NCBI RefSeq assembly: GCF_001440405.1
Contig: NZ_LLXX01000060.1
Location: 1 to 58,054 of the forward strand
DNA length: 58,054 bases
Direction of reading: 5' to 3'
From: Bradyrhizobium valentinum
GTDB taxonomy: Bacteria; Pseudomonadota; Alphaproteobacteria; Rhizobiales; Xanthobacteraceae
The first letter of the stretch is position 1; every line of letters starts with the position of its first letter. Below, one piece after another: positions 43,507-51,538 of this stretch. The notes under the pieces were generated by a model. It had not been told where the DNA came from. It did not search any database and saw nothing but the letters and a program-made list of their open reading frames with translations. The translations under genes and the position numbers were made by a program.

Positions 43507-45168
43507 ATGTCTACTATGACTGTCACGTCCGACAAGGCCAAGGGCATGACGAAGGACGAACGTTTCGTCATCTTCGCATCATCGCTGGGCACCGTCTTCG
43601 AATGGTATGACTTCTATCTCTACGGATCGCTCGCCGGCATCATCGGCGCACAGTTCTTCTCGGAATATCCGCCAGCGACCCGCGACATCTTCGCGCTGCT
43701 GGCTTTCGCCGCCGGCTTCCTGGTACGCCCGTTCGGCGCCATCGTGTTCGGACGTGTCGGCGACATCGTCGGACGCAAATACACCTTCCTCGTCACCATC
43801 CTGATCATGGGCCTGTCGACCTTTATCGTCGGCCTGTTGCCCAACGCCGCCACCATCGGCATCGCCGCGCCGATCATCCTGATCATACTGCGCCTGCTGC
43901 AGGGTCTCGCGCTGGGCGGTGAGTACGGTGGCGCCGCGACCTACGTGGCCGAACATTCACCGCACGGAAAACGCGGATACTACACGTCGTTCATCCAGAC
44001 CACGGCAACGCTTGGCCTCTTCCTCTCGCTGCTTGTGATCCTGTTCACCCGTACGGCGCTCGGCGAGCCTGCGTTCGCTGCCTGGGGTTGGCGCATTCCG
44101 TTCCTGCTGTCCGTGGTTCTTCTCGGCGTGTCGGTCGTGATCCGCCTGAAGTTGAACGAATCGCCGGTGTTCCAGAAGATGAAGGACGAGGGCAAGGGCT
44201 CGAAAGCGCCGCTGACCGAAGCCTTCGCCAACTGGAGCAACGCCAAGATCGTCATCCTGGCGCTGATCGGCGGCGTGATGGGCCAGGGCGTGGTCTGGTA
44301 CACCGGCCAGTTCTACGCGCTGTTCTTCCTGCAATCGATTCTGAAGGTCGACGGCTACACCGCCAACCTGCTGATCGCCTGGTCGCTGTTGTTCGGCACC
44401 GGCTTCTTCATCGTGTTCGGTGCACTGTCGGACAAGATCGGCCGCAAGCCGATCATCCTGGCGGGCTGCCTGATCGCGGCGCTGACCTTCTTCCCGATCT
44501 TCAAGATGATCACCAGCAACGCCAACCCGGCGCTGGAAAAGGCCATCGAGTCGGTCAAGGTCGAGGTGGTCGCCGATCCAAAAGGCTGCGGCGATCTGTT
44601 CAACCCGGTCGGCACCCGCGTCTTCTCGGCGCCGTGCGATACGGCTCGAGCCTATCTGTCGCAGTCGTCGGTCAAGTACTCGACCGCCTACGGTGCTGCA
44701 GGCTCGGGGGTGAAGGTCGTCGTCAACGGTAAGGACATCGCTTACACCGACGCCAAGACCTCCAACCCGGCGGTGCTGGCAGCGGTTCAGGCGGCCGGCT
44801 ATCCGAAGGCCGGCGACGCGCAGATCGTGAAGATGTCGAACCCGATCGACATCTTCCGTCCGCAGGTCGCCGCCATTATCGGACTTCTGTTCGTCCTGGT
44901 GCTCTTCGTCACGATGGTCTACGGGCCGATCGCGGCGATGCTGGTCGAACTGTTCCCGACCAAGATCCGCTACACCTCGATGTCGCTGCCCTATCACATC
45001 GGCAACGGCTGGTTCGGCGGATTGCTGCCGGCGACCTCGTTCGCGATCGTTGCCTCAACCGGCGATATCTACGCGGGTCTCTGGTATCCGATCATCTTCG
45101 CTTCGATCACCGCGGTTGTCGGCTTCTTCTTCCTGCCGGAAACCAAGGACGTCGACATCACGAAGTAA
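43507..45168 (+). CDS. MHS-type major facilitator transporter with long inserted loop
   Basis: 553-aa inner-membrane transporter, metabolite:H+ symporter (MHS/ProP-KgtP) group. SSLGTVFEWYDFYLYGSLAG and GRVGDIVGRKYTF plus LQGLALGGEYGGAATYVAEH are the family signatures. Typical members have 420-450 aa; the excess is an insertion at about residues 337-450 between two spans, rich in small polar residues, with two cysteines (C361, C377) that could form a disulfide if the loop faces the periplasm. The C-terminal spans resume at RPQVAAIIGLLFVL. Probably carries a dicarboxylate or similar acid. Confidence 0.92.
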   Translation: MSTMTVTSDKAKGMTKDERFVIFASSLGTVFEWYDFYLYGSLAGIIGAQFFSEYPPATRDIFALLAFAAGFLVRPFGAIVFGRVGDIVGRKYTFLVTILIMGLSTFIVGLLPNAATIGIAAPIILIILRLLQGLALGGEYGGAATYVAEHSPHGKRGYYTSFIQTTATLGLFLSLLVILFTRTALGEPAFAAWGWRIPFLLSVVLLGVSVVIRLKLNESPVFQKMKDEGKGSKAPLTEAFANWSNAKIVILALIGGVMGQGVVWYTGQFYALFFLQSILKVDGYTANLLIAWSLLFGTGFFIVFGALSDKIGRKPIILAGCLIAALTFFPIFKMITSNANPALEKAIESVKVEVVADPKGCGDLFNPVGTRVFSAPCDTARAYLSQSSVKYSTAYGAAGSGVKVVVNGKDIAYTDAKTSNPAVLAAVQAAGYPKAGDAQIVKMSNPIDIFRPQVAAIIGLLFVLVLFVTMVYGPIAAMLVELFPTKIRYTSMSLPYHIGNGWFGGLLPATSFAIVASTGDIYAGLWYPIIFASITAVVGFFFLPETKDVDITK

Positions 45169-45197
45169 CCGATTTCGTTCGGCGAAACGAAGTCACG

Positions 45198-45235
45198 AAC
45201 CGGCCGCGGAGCGATCCGCGGCCGGTTTGCCTTTT
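45198..45235 (+). terminator. Rho-independent terminator after the MHS transporter
   Basis: AACCGGCCGCGGA (45198-45210) and TCCGCGGCCGGTT (45215-45227), perfect 13-bp stem with GCGA loop, followed by TGCCTTTT. Confidence 0.9.
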
Positions 45236-45244
45236 GCAATCGGC

Positions 45245-45718
45245 TTACTCGACGCTGCCCGCGAACTGCAGCACGATCTCGCGCCGGTGCGGCCGCGCGC
45301 GGTGCTCGACCAGATAGATCGCCTGCCACGTACCCAGCGCAAGCGCACCCTGCAGCACCGGGACGTGCAGCGAGGTCGCGGTCAGCATGGTCTTGATGTG
45401 CGCCGGCATGTCGTCCGGCCCCTCGGTGTCATGGCGCCAGCCGGCGTTTTCGGGCGCGAGCCGGTTCAGCGCCGTCGTCAGATCGACGAGCACGGCCGGG
45501 TCGGCATTTTCCTGGATCGTCAGCGACGCCGAGGTGTGACGGATGAACAGCGTCAGCGCGCCTTCGCGCGCCCGAGCGTCGCGCACGAATTTCGCGACTT
45601 CAGCGGTCAGGTCGGTAAAGCCCGCACCCGAGGTCTGCACGGTCAGCAGCGAGGACACGATGGTGTTGGCGCTGACGGCAGATGGAGCTGTTCGGGAAAC
45701 GGATTTTGGCGATGTCAC
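45245..45718 (-). CDS. YjbQ / UPF0047 family protein
   Basis: 157-aa protein of the YjbQ family (described as having secondary thiamine-phosphate synthase activity). Family marks: LTLFIRHTSASLTIQENADP, GWRHDTEGPDDMPAHIKTML and LGTWQAIYLVEHR. Start at GTG 45718 chosen because GGAGAGAG precedes it; an upstream ATG frame runs into repeat A. Its conserved histidines (RHTSAS, WRHDTEGPDDMPAH, VEHR) form the putative metal site. Converges with the MHS transporter. Confidence 0.88.
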   Translation of the reverse strand: MTSPKSVSRTAPSAVSANTIVSSLLTVQTSGAGFTDLTAEVAKFVRDARAREGALTLFIRHTSASLTIQENADPAVLVDLTTALNRLAPENAGWRHDTEGPDDMPAHIKTMLTATSLHVPVLQGALALGTWQAIYLVEHRARPHRREIVLQFAGSVE

Positions 45719-45733
45719 GATTCTCTCTCCACC

Positions 45734-45856
45734 CGTCGTCCCTGCGAACGCAGGGACCCATAACCACCGGCATTCATTGTTACGTATGGTATCAGCTCTC
45801 ATCGCGCAAAATCGACGGGCCGCGGCGTATGGGTCCCTGCGTTCGCAGGGACGACG
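45734..45856. repeat. Palindromic repeat A, copy 2
   Basis: Arms at 45734-45762 and about 45826-45856 are inverted copies with CCCTGCGAACGCAGGG palindromes, as at 6906-7031. Both copies are about 125 bases long; the interior differs between them. Confidence 0.8.
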
Positions 45857-45877
45857 CGAGGTGCGCGCGCTGCTCCG

Positions 45878-46414
45878 TCAAATCTTGCCGTTGACGTCCC
45901 GCTGCACCCGGTTGGCCATCTCGATCAGGCGACGCCAGGCCCGCTCCAGGAACGACATCATGCGATCCATGTCGCGGTCGCTCGGCAGCGGGATTTCGAT
46001 CTTGCGCTCGCCCTCCGCCACCTTCGGTTCGCTCTTCTTCAGCGAATCCGATTTCGGCAGCGGCTCTTCGATCTTGCCGTTCACGGTGGGCTCGCGCGCG
46101 GCGAGATCTGCCTTTAGCTTTTCATTCTCGGCCTGCAGCCGGCCAATATCAGCTTGCAGCCGGCCGATTTCCGCGTCCATCGCCGCGCGCTCGTCGGGCA
46201 CGGCATAGCAGGCCCAGCCCGCACCCGAATTGTTGCAGGTTGAGACCGCGCCGGTGCGGGTGTCGAGGCGGAGCACACCATCGCCCGCCGGCGACAGCGC
46301 GTAACGGCCGTTTTCGCTCTCCGGCATGCCCGCAACGGCGTATCCCGTGCCGGCGAGACACACGGCCAGCACGACGAGCCTTAAGAATTTCGATGACGAT
46401 TTCGCTGTGCTCAT
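45878..46414 (-). CDS. Exported coiled-coil protein, unknown
   Basis: 178-aa protein with a signal peptide (residues 1-29, FLRLVVLAVCLAGTGYAVAG). A short domain follows with two cysteines (STCNNSGAGWACYAVPDE), then a heptad-rich coiled coil at about 75-110 (IGRLQADIGRLQAENEKLKA), a basic/acidic linker and an amphipathic C-terminal helix (MSFLERAWRRLIEMANRV). The RYALSPAGDGVLRLDTRTG stretch resembles the small repeat seen in exported alphaproteobacterial proteins. Function unknown. Confidence 0.75.
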   Translation of the reverse strand: MSTAKSSSKFLRLVVLAVCLAGTGYAVAGMPESENGRYALSPAGDGVLRLDTRTGAVSTCNNSGAGWACYAVPDERAAMDAEIGRLQADIGRLQAENEKLKADLAAREPTVNGKIEEPLPKSDSLKKSEPKVAEGERKIEIPLPSDRDMDRMMSFLERAWRRLIEMANRVQRDVNGKI

Positions 46415-46474
46415 GGGCTTGCTCCCGCCTCAGGACGGTACCGGTTTCCTCGACCGCCGGGGCGCTTTCAAGGC

Positions 46475-46542
46475 GCGTTTTCGAGCGAAAGCCTGCCCCG
46501 GACTTGATCCGGGGTGGGTACCGGTTCGCGTAAAGAAAACGC
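46475..46542. repeat. Palindromic repeat E, copy 1
   Basis: GCGTTTTC (46475-46482) and GAAAACGC (46535-46542) enclose CCCCGGACTTGATCCGGGG and TACCGGTTCGCG. Looks like a short mobile palindromic element between two minus-strand genes. Confidence 0.6.
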
Positions 46543-46556
46543 GTCAAAACAAATAA

Positions 46557-47180
46557 CTAGATCCTTGAGCTATAGGGCGCGCGGGCGGACTTCAACGCAT
46601 CTTCCAGCAATTCGAGGCGATCCTGTCCCCAGAACACTTCGCCCTCCAGCACATAGACCGGCGAGCCGAACACGTCGGCCGCCAGCGCGTCCTGCCGGTT
46701 CTGCTCATACGCTGCGCTGATTTCCTCAGAGCTGGAGCGCTCCACTAATTGCCGGCCGGGCAGCCCCGATTCGTCGGCGAGTTTCGCAATCGTTGCGGGA
46801 TCGGCGAGATTGAGCTGATCCTCCCAGACGCCGGCAAAGGCCCGTCGCAGATATCGGTCGGGGTCGAAGCCGGCCTCGAGCGCCGCGATCACCACGCCGT
46901 CCGCGAGCCGGGCGTTGAACGGCCAGTTGGCCGGCTGCAGGTGAAATTTCAGTCCGCGCTTGTCGCGCCAGCGCTGCAGTTCGACCATCCGGTAGCGCTG
47001 CCGGACCGGGTGGCGCTTCATTAACGGCAAGCCGCCGGTCTCCGAGAACAGGTCGACCAGCACCACCGGCCTGTGATTAACCTTGAGATCGTAAGTACTT
47101 ACCATATGCCGAAACACTTGATGCCCGATATAGGCCCAAGGCGATTGGATCGAGAAATAGTAATCGACCTGACGCGGCAT
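46557..47180 (-). CDS. 2-hydroxychromene-2-carboxylate isomerase family protein (DsbA-like fold)
   Basis: 207-aa thioredoxin/DsbA-fold protein. The position of the usual CxxC is SPWAYIG, the serine variant typical of 2-hydroxychromene-2-carboxylate isomerases (glutathione-dependent, kappa-GST-like) of aromatic degradation. cis-Pro loop FGSPVYVLEGEVFWGQDRLE is conserved. No signal peptide, so cytoplasmic. ATG 47180 has GGAG 5 nt upstream; the longer frame from 47279 is not supported. No naphthalene genes nearby, so the real substrate is open. Confidence 0.87.
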   Translation of the reverse strand: MPRQVDYYFSIQSPWAYIGHQVFRHMVSTYDLKVNHRPVVLVDLFSETGGLPLMKRHPVRQRYRMVELQRWRDKRGLKFHLQPANWPFNARLADGVVIAALEAGFDPDRYLRRAFAGVWEDQLNLADPATIAKLADESGLPGRQLVERSSSEEISAAYEQNRQDALAADVFGSPVYVLEGEVFWGQDRLELLEDALKSARAPYSSRI

Positions 47181-47456
47181 GCGGGCTCCGGGGGACGAGG
47201 ATTTTGGCTTCGCTTGGAGCATCCCAACAGACCGCTCAAATGGGCGCAAGATCGATCCTTGGGAGAATAGCTGCTGCACTGCGATGACCGTCCACAGTGT
47301 CGCAGGCCCCGCTCGAATAATTCCAATTAAATCAATGAACTAACTGGTTACGACCTAATCTTGACTTGAATAGACGCGGTAAGTATGGTCCGCGCGGCTT
47401 TCAAGGGTGACGGGCGTAATTTCCATCAACCGTTGGCATCGTTTAATGTCTTGGGC

Positions 47457-47828
47457 ATGGCCGAAGACAAAAACGACAACGCAGGTGGGAATCGCGATCA
47501 GCCGTCTTCCGACGAAGCTGCGCTTTCCGCAAGGCTCGGAAGTCTGGATCAACGGTTGTCCGAAATTCGCGACAGCCGGAAACTCAGGACTGATCAACCC
47601 GGAACTGAAAGCGGAGACAGGGCTGCCAGAGCATCTGCAATGGCGCTGGGTTTCCGGCTTTCTTCGGAGTTGGTTGCGGGCGTTGTCGTCGGGGCGGCGA
47701 TTGGCTGGGGGTTCGACCGTTTGTTGTCGACATCGCCGTTCGGTCTCATCGTGTTTTTGCTACTCGGCTTCACCGCCGGCGTGGTCAACGTGGTGAGGTC
47801 TGCAGGCGTAGCTTCCCGCAGGCGCTGA
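47457..47828 (+). CDS. atpI: ATP synthase protein I
   Basis: 123-aa accessory membrane protein of the F0 operon, thought to help assemble the c-ring. A soluble N-terminal part (RLGSLDQRLSEIRDSRK) precedes two spans (LVAGVVVGAAIGWGFDRLL and LIVFLLLGFTAGVVNVV), the usual AtpI pattern. ATG 47457 chosen since the sequence from MAEDKND fits the family. It is followed by atpB at 69 bases. Confidence 0.92.
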   Translation: MAEDKNDNAGGNRDQPSSDEAALSARLGSLDQRLSEIRDSRKLRTDQPGTESGDRAARASAMALGFRLSSELVAGVVVGAAIGWGFDRLLSTSPFGLIVFLLLGFTAGVVNVVRSAGVASRRR

Positions 47829-47897
47829 GCATCGACGGGAAGTCACGACATTTGAAATTCGATTGCCGGCCAGGCCGGTGGATAAAGAGCCGCGCGG

Positions 47898-48653
47898 ATG
47901 AAAATCGACCCGATCCACCAGTTCAATATCGAACCCCTCTTCACGATCGGCCATATCGGCAACCAGACGATCGCCTTCACCAACTCGTCGCTCTACATGT
48001 TCCTCTCGGTAGCGGTGATCTCGCTATTGATGATCGGCGGCATGGCGGGACGGCAACTGGTTCCCGGGCGGCTGCAGTCGATCGCGGAAATCTCTTACGA
48101 ATTCGTCGCCAGCACGATCCGCAGCACCGCCGGTGCGGAAGGCATGAAGTTCTTCCCGCTGATCTTCTCGCTGTTCATGTTCATCTGCATCTCGAACCTG
48201 ATCGGCATCATCCCCTACACGTTCACGGTTTCGAGCCATATCATCGTCACCGCGGCGCTTGCCTTCCTGGTTTTCTTCACGGTCCTGATCTACGGGATCT
48301 ACAAGAACGGCTTCAAGTTCTTCAAGATTTTCGTGCCCTCCGGCGTGCCGATCTACATCCTGCCGCTGGTCATGTTCATTGAAATCCTGTCCTTCTTCCT
48401 GCGGCCGGTTTCGCATAGCGTGCGTCTGTTCGCCAACATGCTGGCGGGTCACATCGCGCTGAAGGTGTTCGCGGGCTTCGTCGCCATGCTCGGCGTTTCG
48501 CTTGGCGCCGTCGGCTGGATCGGCGGCGTGCTGCCGCTGGCGCTCACCGTCGCGCTGACCGCGCTCGAACTGCTGGTCGCGTTCCTGCAGGCCTACGTGT
48601 TCGCGATCCTGACCTGCATCTATCTCAACGACGCCATTCATCCGGGACACTAA
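47898..48653 (+). CDS. atpB: ATP synthase subunit a
   Basis: 251-aa F0 subunit a, the proton-channel stator. The essential arginine is R176 in [29 protein letters not shown] is the conserved C-terminal helix. Several membrane spans. Part of atpI-atpB-atpE-atpF'-atpF. The F1 genes are not in the window, as is usual for alphaproteobacteria where F0 and F1 operons are separate. Confidence 0.98.
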   Translation: MKIDPIHQFNIEPLFTIGHIGNQTIAFTNSSLYMFLSVAVISLLMIGGMAGRQLVPGRLQSIAEISYEFVASTIRSTAGAEGMKFFPLIFSLFMFICISNLIGIIPYTFTVSSHIIVTAALAFLVFFTVLIYGIYKNGFKFFKIFVPSGVPIYILPLVMFIEILSFFLRPVSHSVRLFANMLAGHIALKVFAGFVAMLGVSLGAVGWIGGVLPLALTVALTALELLVAFLQAYVFAILTCIYLNDAIHPGH

Positions 48654-48709
48654 GCGGTCCGGGGAATTTCCACCCACCCTTTGTCTTATCCTCAAGGAGC
48701 TGAAAGAAA

Positions 48710-48940
48710 ATGGAACCGGCAGCAGCAAAACTTATCGGCGCGGGCATCGCATGCATCGGCATGGGCGGTGCGGGCGTCGGCGTGGGCATCATCTTCGGCA
48801 ACTACCTCGCCGCAGCGGTGCGCAATCCTTCCGCTGCCCAGGGCCAGTTCGGCAACCTGATCTTCGGCTTCGCCGTGACCGAAGCGCTCGGCATCTTCTC
48901 GCTGCTGATCGCGCTGCTGCTGCTGTTCGTTCCGCTCTGA
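48710..48940 (+). CDS. atpE: ATP synthase subunit c
   Basis: 76-aa c-ring subunit with two membrane helices. First helix [20 protein letters not shown], polar loop RNPSAAQGQ, second helix with the ion-binding glutamate E58 in [12 protein letters not shown] glutamate without added polar Na+ ligands indicates a proton-driven ring. AAGGAG precedes the ATG by 10 nt. Confidence 0.98.
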   Translation: MEPAAAKLIGAGIACIGMGGAGVGVGIIFGNYLAAAVRNPSAAQGQFGNLIFGFAVTEALGIFSLLIALLLLFVPL

Positions 48941-49000
48941 ACTGCACCCTACCGCGCCGCCCGGACCGGGCGGCGCGCCTGACTGCAACAGGAGAACCCC

Positions 49001-49549
49001 GTGGCTGAAAAAAGTCATGGTACCGGCGCCCACACCGGAGCAGATGGCGGACACGGCGGAGGGTTTCCTCCGTTCGAGTCGAGCACGTTTGCTTCACAAC
49101 TGGTGTCGCTCGTTATCGCGTTCGTCGCGCTCTATGTGATCGTTTCCCGCATCGCGCTCCCGCGTGTCGAAAGCGTGATCGACGCACGTCAGAACGCGAT
49201 CGAGGGCGATCTGGCGGCGGCGCAGAAACTGAAGGACGAGTCCGACGCTGCGCTGAAGGCGTATGAGGCGGAACTCGCTTCGGCGCGCTCCCGCGCGCAG
49301 GCGATCGGCAACGAGACCCGCGAGAAGCTGAATGCGGCTGCGGAAGCCGAGCGCAAGACGCTGGAAGACCAGCTCGCCACAAAGCTGGCCGCCGCCGAGA
49401 AGCAGATCGCGGCGACACGGGAAGCCGCGATGAGCAATGTCCGCGGCATCGCAGCGGACGCAGCCGGCGCGATCGTGCAACGGCTCACCGGCGTGCTGCC
49501 CGACAAGAAGACGGTGAGCAAGGCCGTCGATGCTTCGTTGAAGGGATAG
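49001..49549 (+). CDS. atpF': ATP synthase subunit b'
   Basis: 182-aa peripheral-stalk subunit, the b' form found with b in alphaproteobacteria. A glycine-rich N-terminus is followed by one membrane helix ([20 protein letters not shown]) and a long charged helix forming the stalk coiled coil. GTG start with AGGAG 6 nt upstream. It ends 4 bases before atpF. Confidence 0.95.
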   Translation: MAEKSHGTGAHTGADGGHGGGFPPFESSTFASQLVSLVIAFVALYVIVSRIALPRVESVIDARQNAIEGDLAAAQKLKDESDAALKAYEAELASARSRAQAIGNETREKLNAAAEAERKTLEDQLATKLAAAEKQIAATREAAMSNVRGIAADAAGAIVQRLTGVLPDKKTVSKAVDASLKG

Positions 49550-49553
49550 ACCG

Positions 49554-50039
49554 ATGTTCACCGAACCGGAAACCTGGGTCGCAATCGCCTTCGTCATCCT
49601 CCTGGTGCTGTTTGCCTATCTCGGCGTCCACAAGACGGTGCTGACGGCGCTCGATCACCGCGCCGAACGCATCAAGGCCGAACTTGACGACGCCCGCCGT
49701 CTCAAGGAGGAGGCCGCCAAGCTGCTCGGCGAGTACCAGACCCGCCGCGCCAGCGCCGAGCGCGAGGCCGAGGAAATCATCGCCAACGCCAAGGCGGAAG
49801 CCGAGCGCATCGCGACCGAGGCCAAGGCCAAGATGGAAGACTTCGTCGCCCGCCGCACCAAGACCGCCGAGAGCAAGATCGCGCTCGCCGAGGCCCAGGC
49901 GCTGGCCGATGTCCGTGCCGCCGCCGCCAACGCCGCGGTCGAAGCCGCCGCGACCATCCTGTCGCGGTCGGTCAAAGGCTCGGTCGCCGACGACCTGCTC
50001 GCCAAGGGCATTGCCGAGGTTCGTGCCAAGCTGAACTGA
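49554..50039 (+). CDS. atpF: ATP synthase subunit b
   Basis: 161-aa b subunit. N-terminal membrane helix ([19 protein letters not shown]) and an alanine/glutamate-rich coiled coil to the C-terminus. It pairs with b' as the heterodimeric stator stalk holding F1. Last gene of the operon; a good terminator follows 22 bases after the stop. Confidence 0.95.
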   Translation: MFTEPETWVAIAFVILLVLFAYLGVHKTVLTALDHRAERIKAELDDARRLKEEAAKLLGEYQTRRASAEREAEEIIANAKAEAERIATEAKAKMEDFVARRTKTAESKIALAEAQALADVRAAAANAAVEAAATILSRSVKGSVADDLLAKGIAEVRAKLN

Positions 50040-50060
50040 GCGCTTTCAATCAACCAATCA

Positions 50061-50095
50061 AGGCCGGCGCGAGACGATCGCGCCGGCTTTTTTAT
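50061..50095 (+). terminator. Rho-independent terminator of the F0 operon
   Basis: GCCGGCGCGA (50063-50072) and TCGCGCCGGC (50078-50087), then a T-tract. Also placed where it could end the convergent gene. Confidence 0.9.
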
Positions 50096-50105
50096 TGCTT
50101 CTGCT

Positions 50106-50744
50106 TCATTGCTTTTTCTTGCGCGGCGCCGGGCGTTCGGGTTTCAGGGCCTGCGGATCGAAGCCGATATAGAAGATGTAGCTGTCGCCGACGGCGCCGG
50201 GGGGCGCCGGGTAGGTGAGATCTTCGGCCACCAGCGTGAACGGCTCGCTGCCGGTTTCGGTCATGTTGACGGTGGTCTGGTAGGCCTTGGTGGCGATGGT
50301 CTTTTCGGAAACGCCGCCCTGCACCACCGCGACGCGAATCGGGACCTGCACCGAGGGCGGCGCGCCGGCGGGACCGGCAATGACGCGGCCCTGAATGCCG
50401 ATCCGCGCGGTGATCACCCCGCCATTGACGCTGCATTCGCGGGCCATCTTGGTGATCGTCGCCTGAAAGCGCAGGTCGTTGCCGACCGGCTGCTTGCCGG
50501 GCGGGGCCACCGCATAAGTCGCCGCGCCGGCCCGGACCGTGACCGGTGGGCAGGTCAGGTCGCCGGTGTCCTGGGCTTCCGGCCCCCCGGGGGCAACCCC
50601 GGCCGGTTCGTCAGGCTTGCCGCCGAACAGGCTCTTGAAACGATCGGTCAGTGATTGGGCCGATGCCGGCGCCGCCGTCAGGCAGGCCAGCCCGCCTGCG
50701 ACCGCCGCCGCAACCATCACCTTGGCCAAACGATTGTCACCCAT
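50106..50744 (-). CDS. Exported protein of unknown function
   Basis: 212-aa protein with a clear signal peptide (VMVAAAVAGGLACLTAAPASAQS). After a proline/glycine linker, a beta-rich domain of about 130 residues contains two cysteines (LTCPPVTVRAG and ARECSVNGG), which could form a disulfide in the periplasm; a basic KKKQ tail ends it. ATG 50744 is preferred over the TTG at 50756, with GGGA upstream. No family I can name with confidence. Converges with the F0 operon. Confidence 0.75.
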   Translation of the reverse strand: MGDNRLAKVMVAAAVAGGLACLTAAPASAQSLTDRFKSLFGGKPDEPAGVAPGGPEAQDTGDLTCPPVTVRAGAATYAVAPPGKQPVGNDLRFQATITKMARECSVNGGVITARIGIQGRVIAGPAGAPPSVQVPIRVAVVQGGVSEKTIATKAYQTTVNMTETGSEPFTLVAEDLTYPAPPGAVGDSYIFYIGFDPQALKPERPAPRKKKQ

Positions 50745-50849
50745 GCGACGTCCCAAAATCCCCTCGTCTCACGTCATTGTTCCCGGCGGCGTTATAGCAG
50801 CCCAATGGCGGCGAACCCAAGGCACCCAAAAGGCTTAGAAATCAACGGT

Positions 50850-51437
50850 TCAGCCGCGGAAATCCTCATGCAGCAGGCCGAACAGCAAATGGTCCTGCCA
50901 GACGCCGTTAATGCAAAGATAGCGCCGCGCCAGCCCCTCGCGGGTGAAGCCGCATTTCTCCAACACCCGGATCGACGGTGAATTGGAGGGAATGCAGGCG
51001 GCCTCGATACGGTGCAGATTGAGCTCGCCGAACAGCGTCGGCAGCAGCACCCGCAACGCTGATGTCATGTAGCCGCGATGGGCGTAGGGCTCGCCGACCC
51101 AATAGCCGATGGTGCCGGCCTGCACGATGCCGCGGCGGACATTGGCCAGCGTGATGCCGCCGATCATGGCGCCGTCGGATTCCCGGAAAATGATGAACGG
51201 ATAGGAGCGGTCGGCGGCGATATCCTCGGCGTAGCGGCGCAGCCTGCGGCGGAAACCGGCGCGGGTCAGATCGTCCGACGGCCAGATCGGCTCCCATGGC
51301 GTGAGGTAGGCCCGGCTTTGTTCGCGCAATTGCGCCCATTGCACGAAGTCCGACATCTGGGGAGCGCGCAGCAACAGGCCGTGGCCGCGCGGTACGAGCG
51401 CGGCTTGTCCGCTGGTTGGCAAACGAAACAGGGCCAT
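50850..51437 (-). CDS. GNAT acetyltransferase, RimJ/RimL-like
   Basis: 195-aa N-acetyltransferase of the RimJ/RimL type (acetyl-CoA dependent, acting on protein N-termini or small amines). Motifs: LLLRAPQMSDFVQWAQL at the start, acetyl-CoA loop region GYWVGEPYAHRGYMTSALR, and LHRIEAACIPSNSPSIRVLE then KCGFTREGLARRYLCINGVWQ (split here). ATG 51437 has GGGGAG 8 nt upstream; the upstream extension to 51512 runs into repeat E. Substrate not predictable. Confidence 0.9.
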   Translation of the reverse strand: MALFRLPTSGQAALVPRGHGLLLRAPQMSDFVQWAQLREQSRAYLTPWEPIWPSDDLTRAGFRRRLRRYAEDIAADRSYPFIIFRESDGAMIGGITLANVRRGIVQAGTIGYWVGEPYAHRGYMTSALRVLLPTLFGELNLHRIEAACIPSNSPSIRVLEKCGFTREGLARRYLCINGVWQDHLLFGLLHEDFRG

Positions 51438-51466
51438 GCCCTTTACTCCCCGCCCTCTAACTATCG

Positions 51467-51538
51467 GAGCATCATCCTTACGGAAAACCGGAGCCCACTT
51501 TTGCGCTAACACGGCCCTCCGGGTCCGGGATCATGCTC
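51467..51538. repeat. Palindromic repeat with GAGCAT/ATGCTC ends
   Basis: Imperfect inverted ends GAGCATCATC (51467-51476) and GATCATGCTC (51529-51538) around GGAAAACCGGAGCCCACTTTT. This end pattern is a common Bradyrhizobium palindromic element type. The right end overlaps the stop codon of the M16 peptidase by one base. Confidence 0.65.

Noticed and set aside
46557..47180. Periplasmic DsbA disulfide oxidase
   Set aside because: No signal peptide, and the CxxC position is SPWA, matching 2-hydroxychromene-2-carboxylate isomerases.
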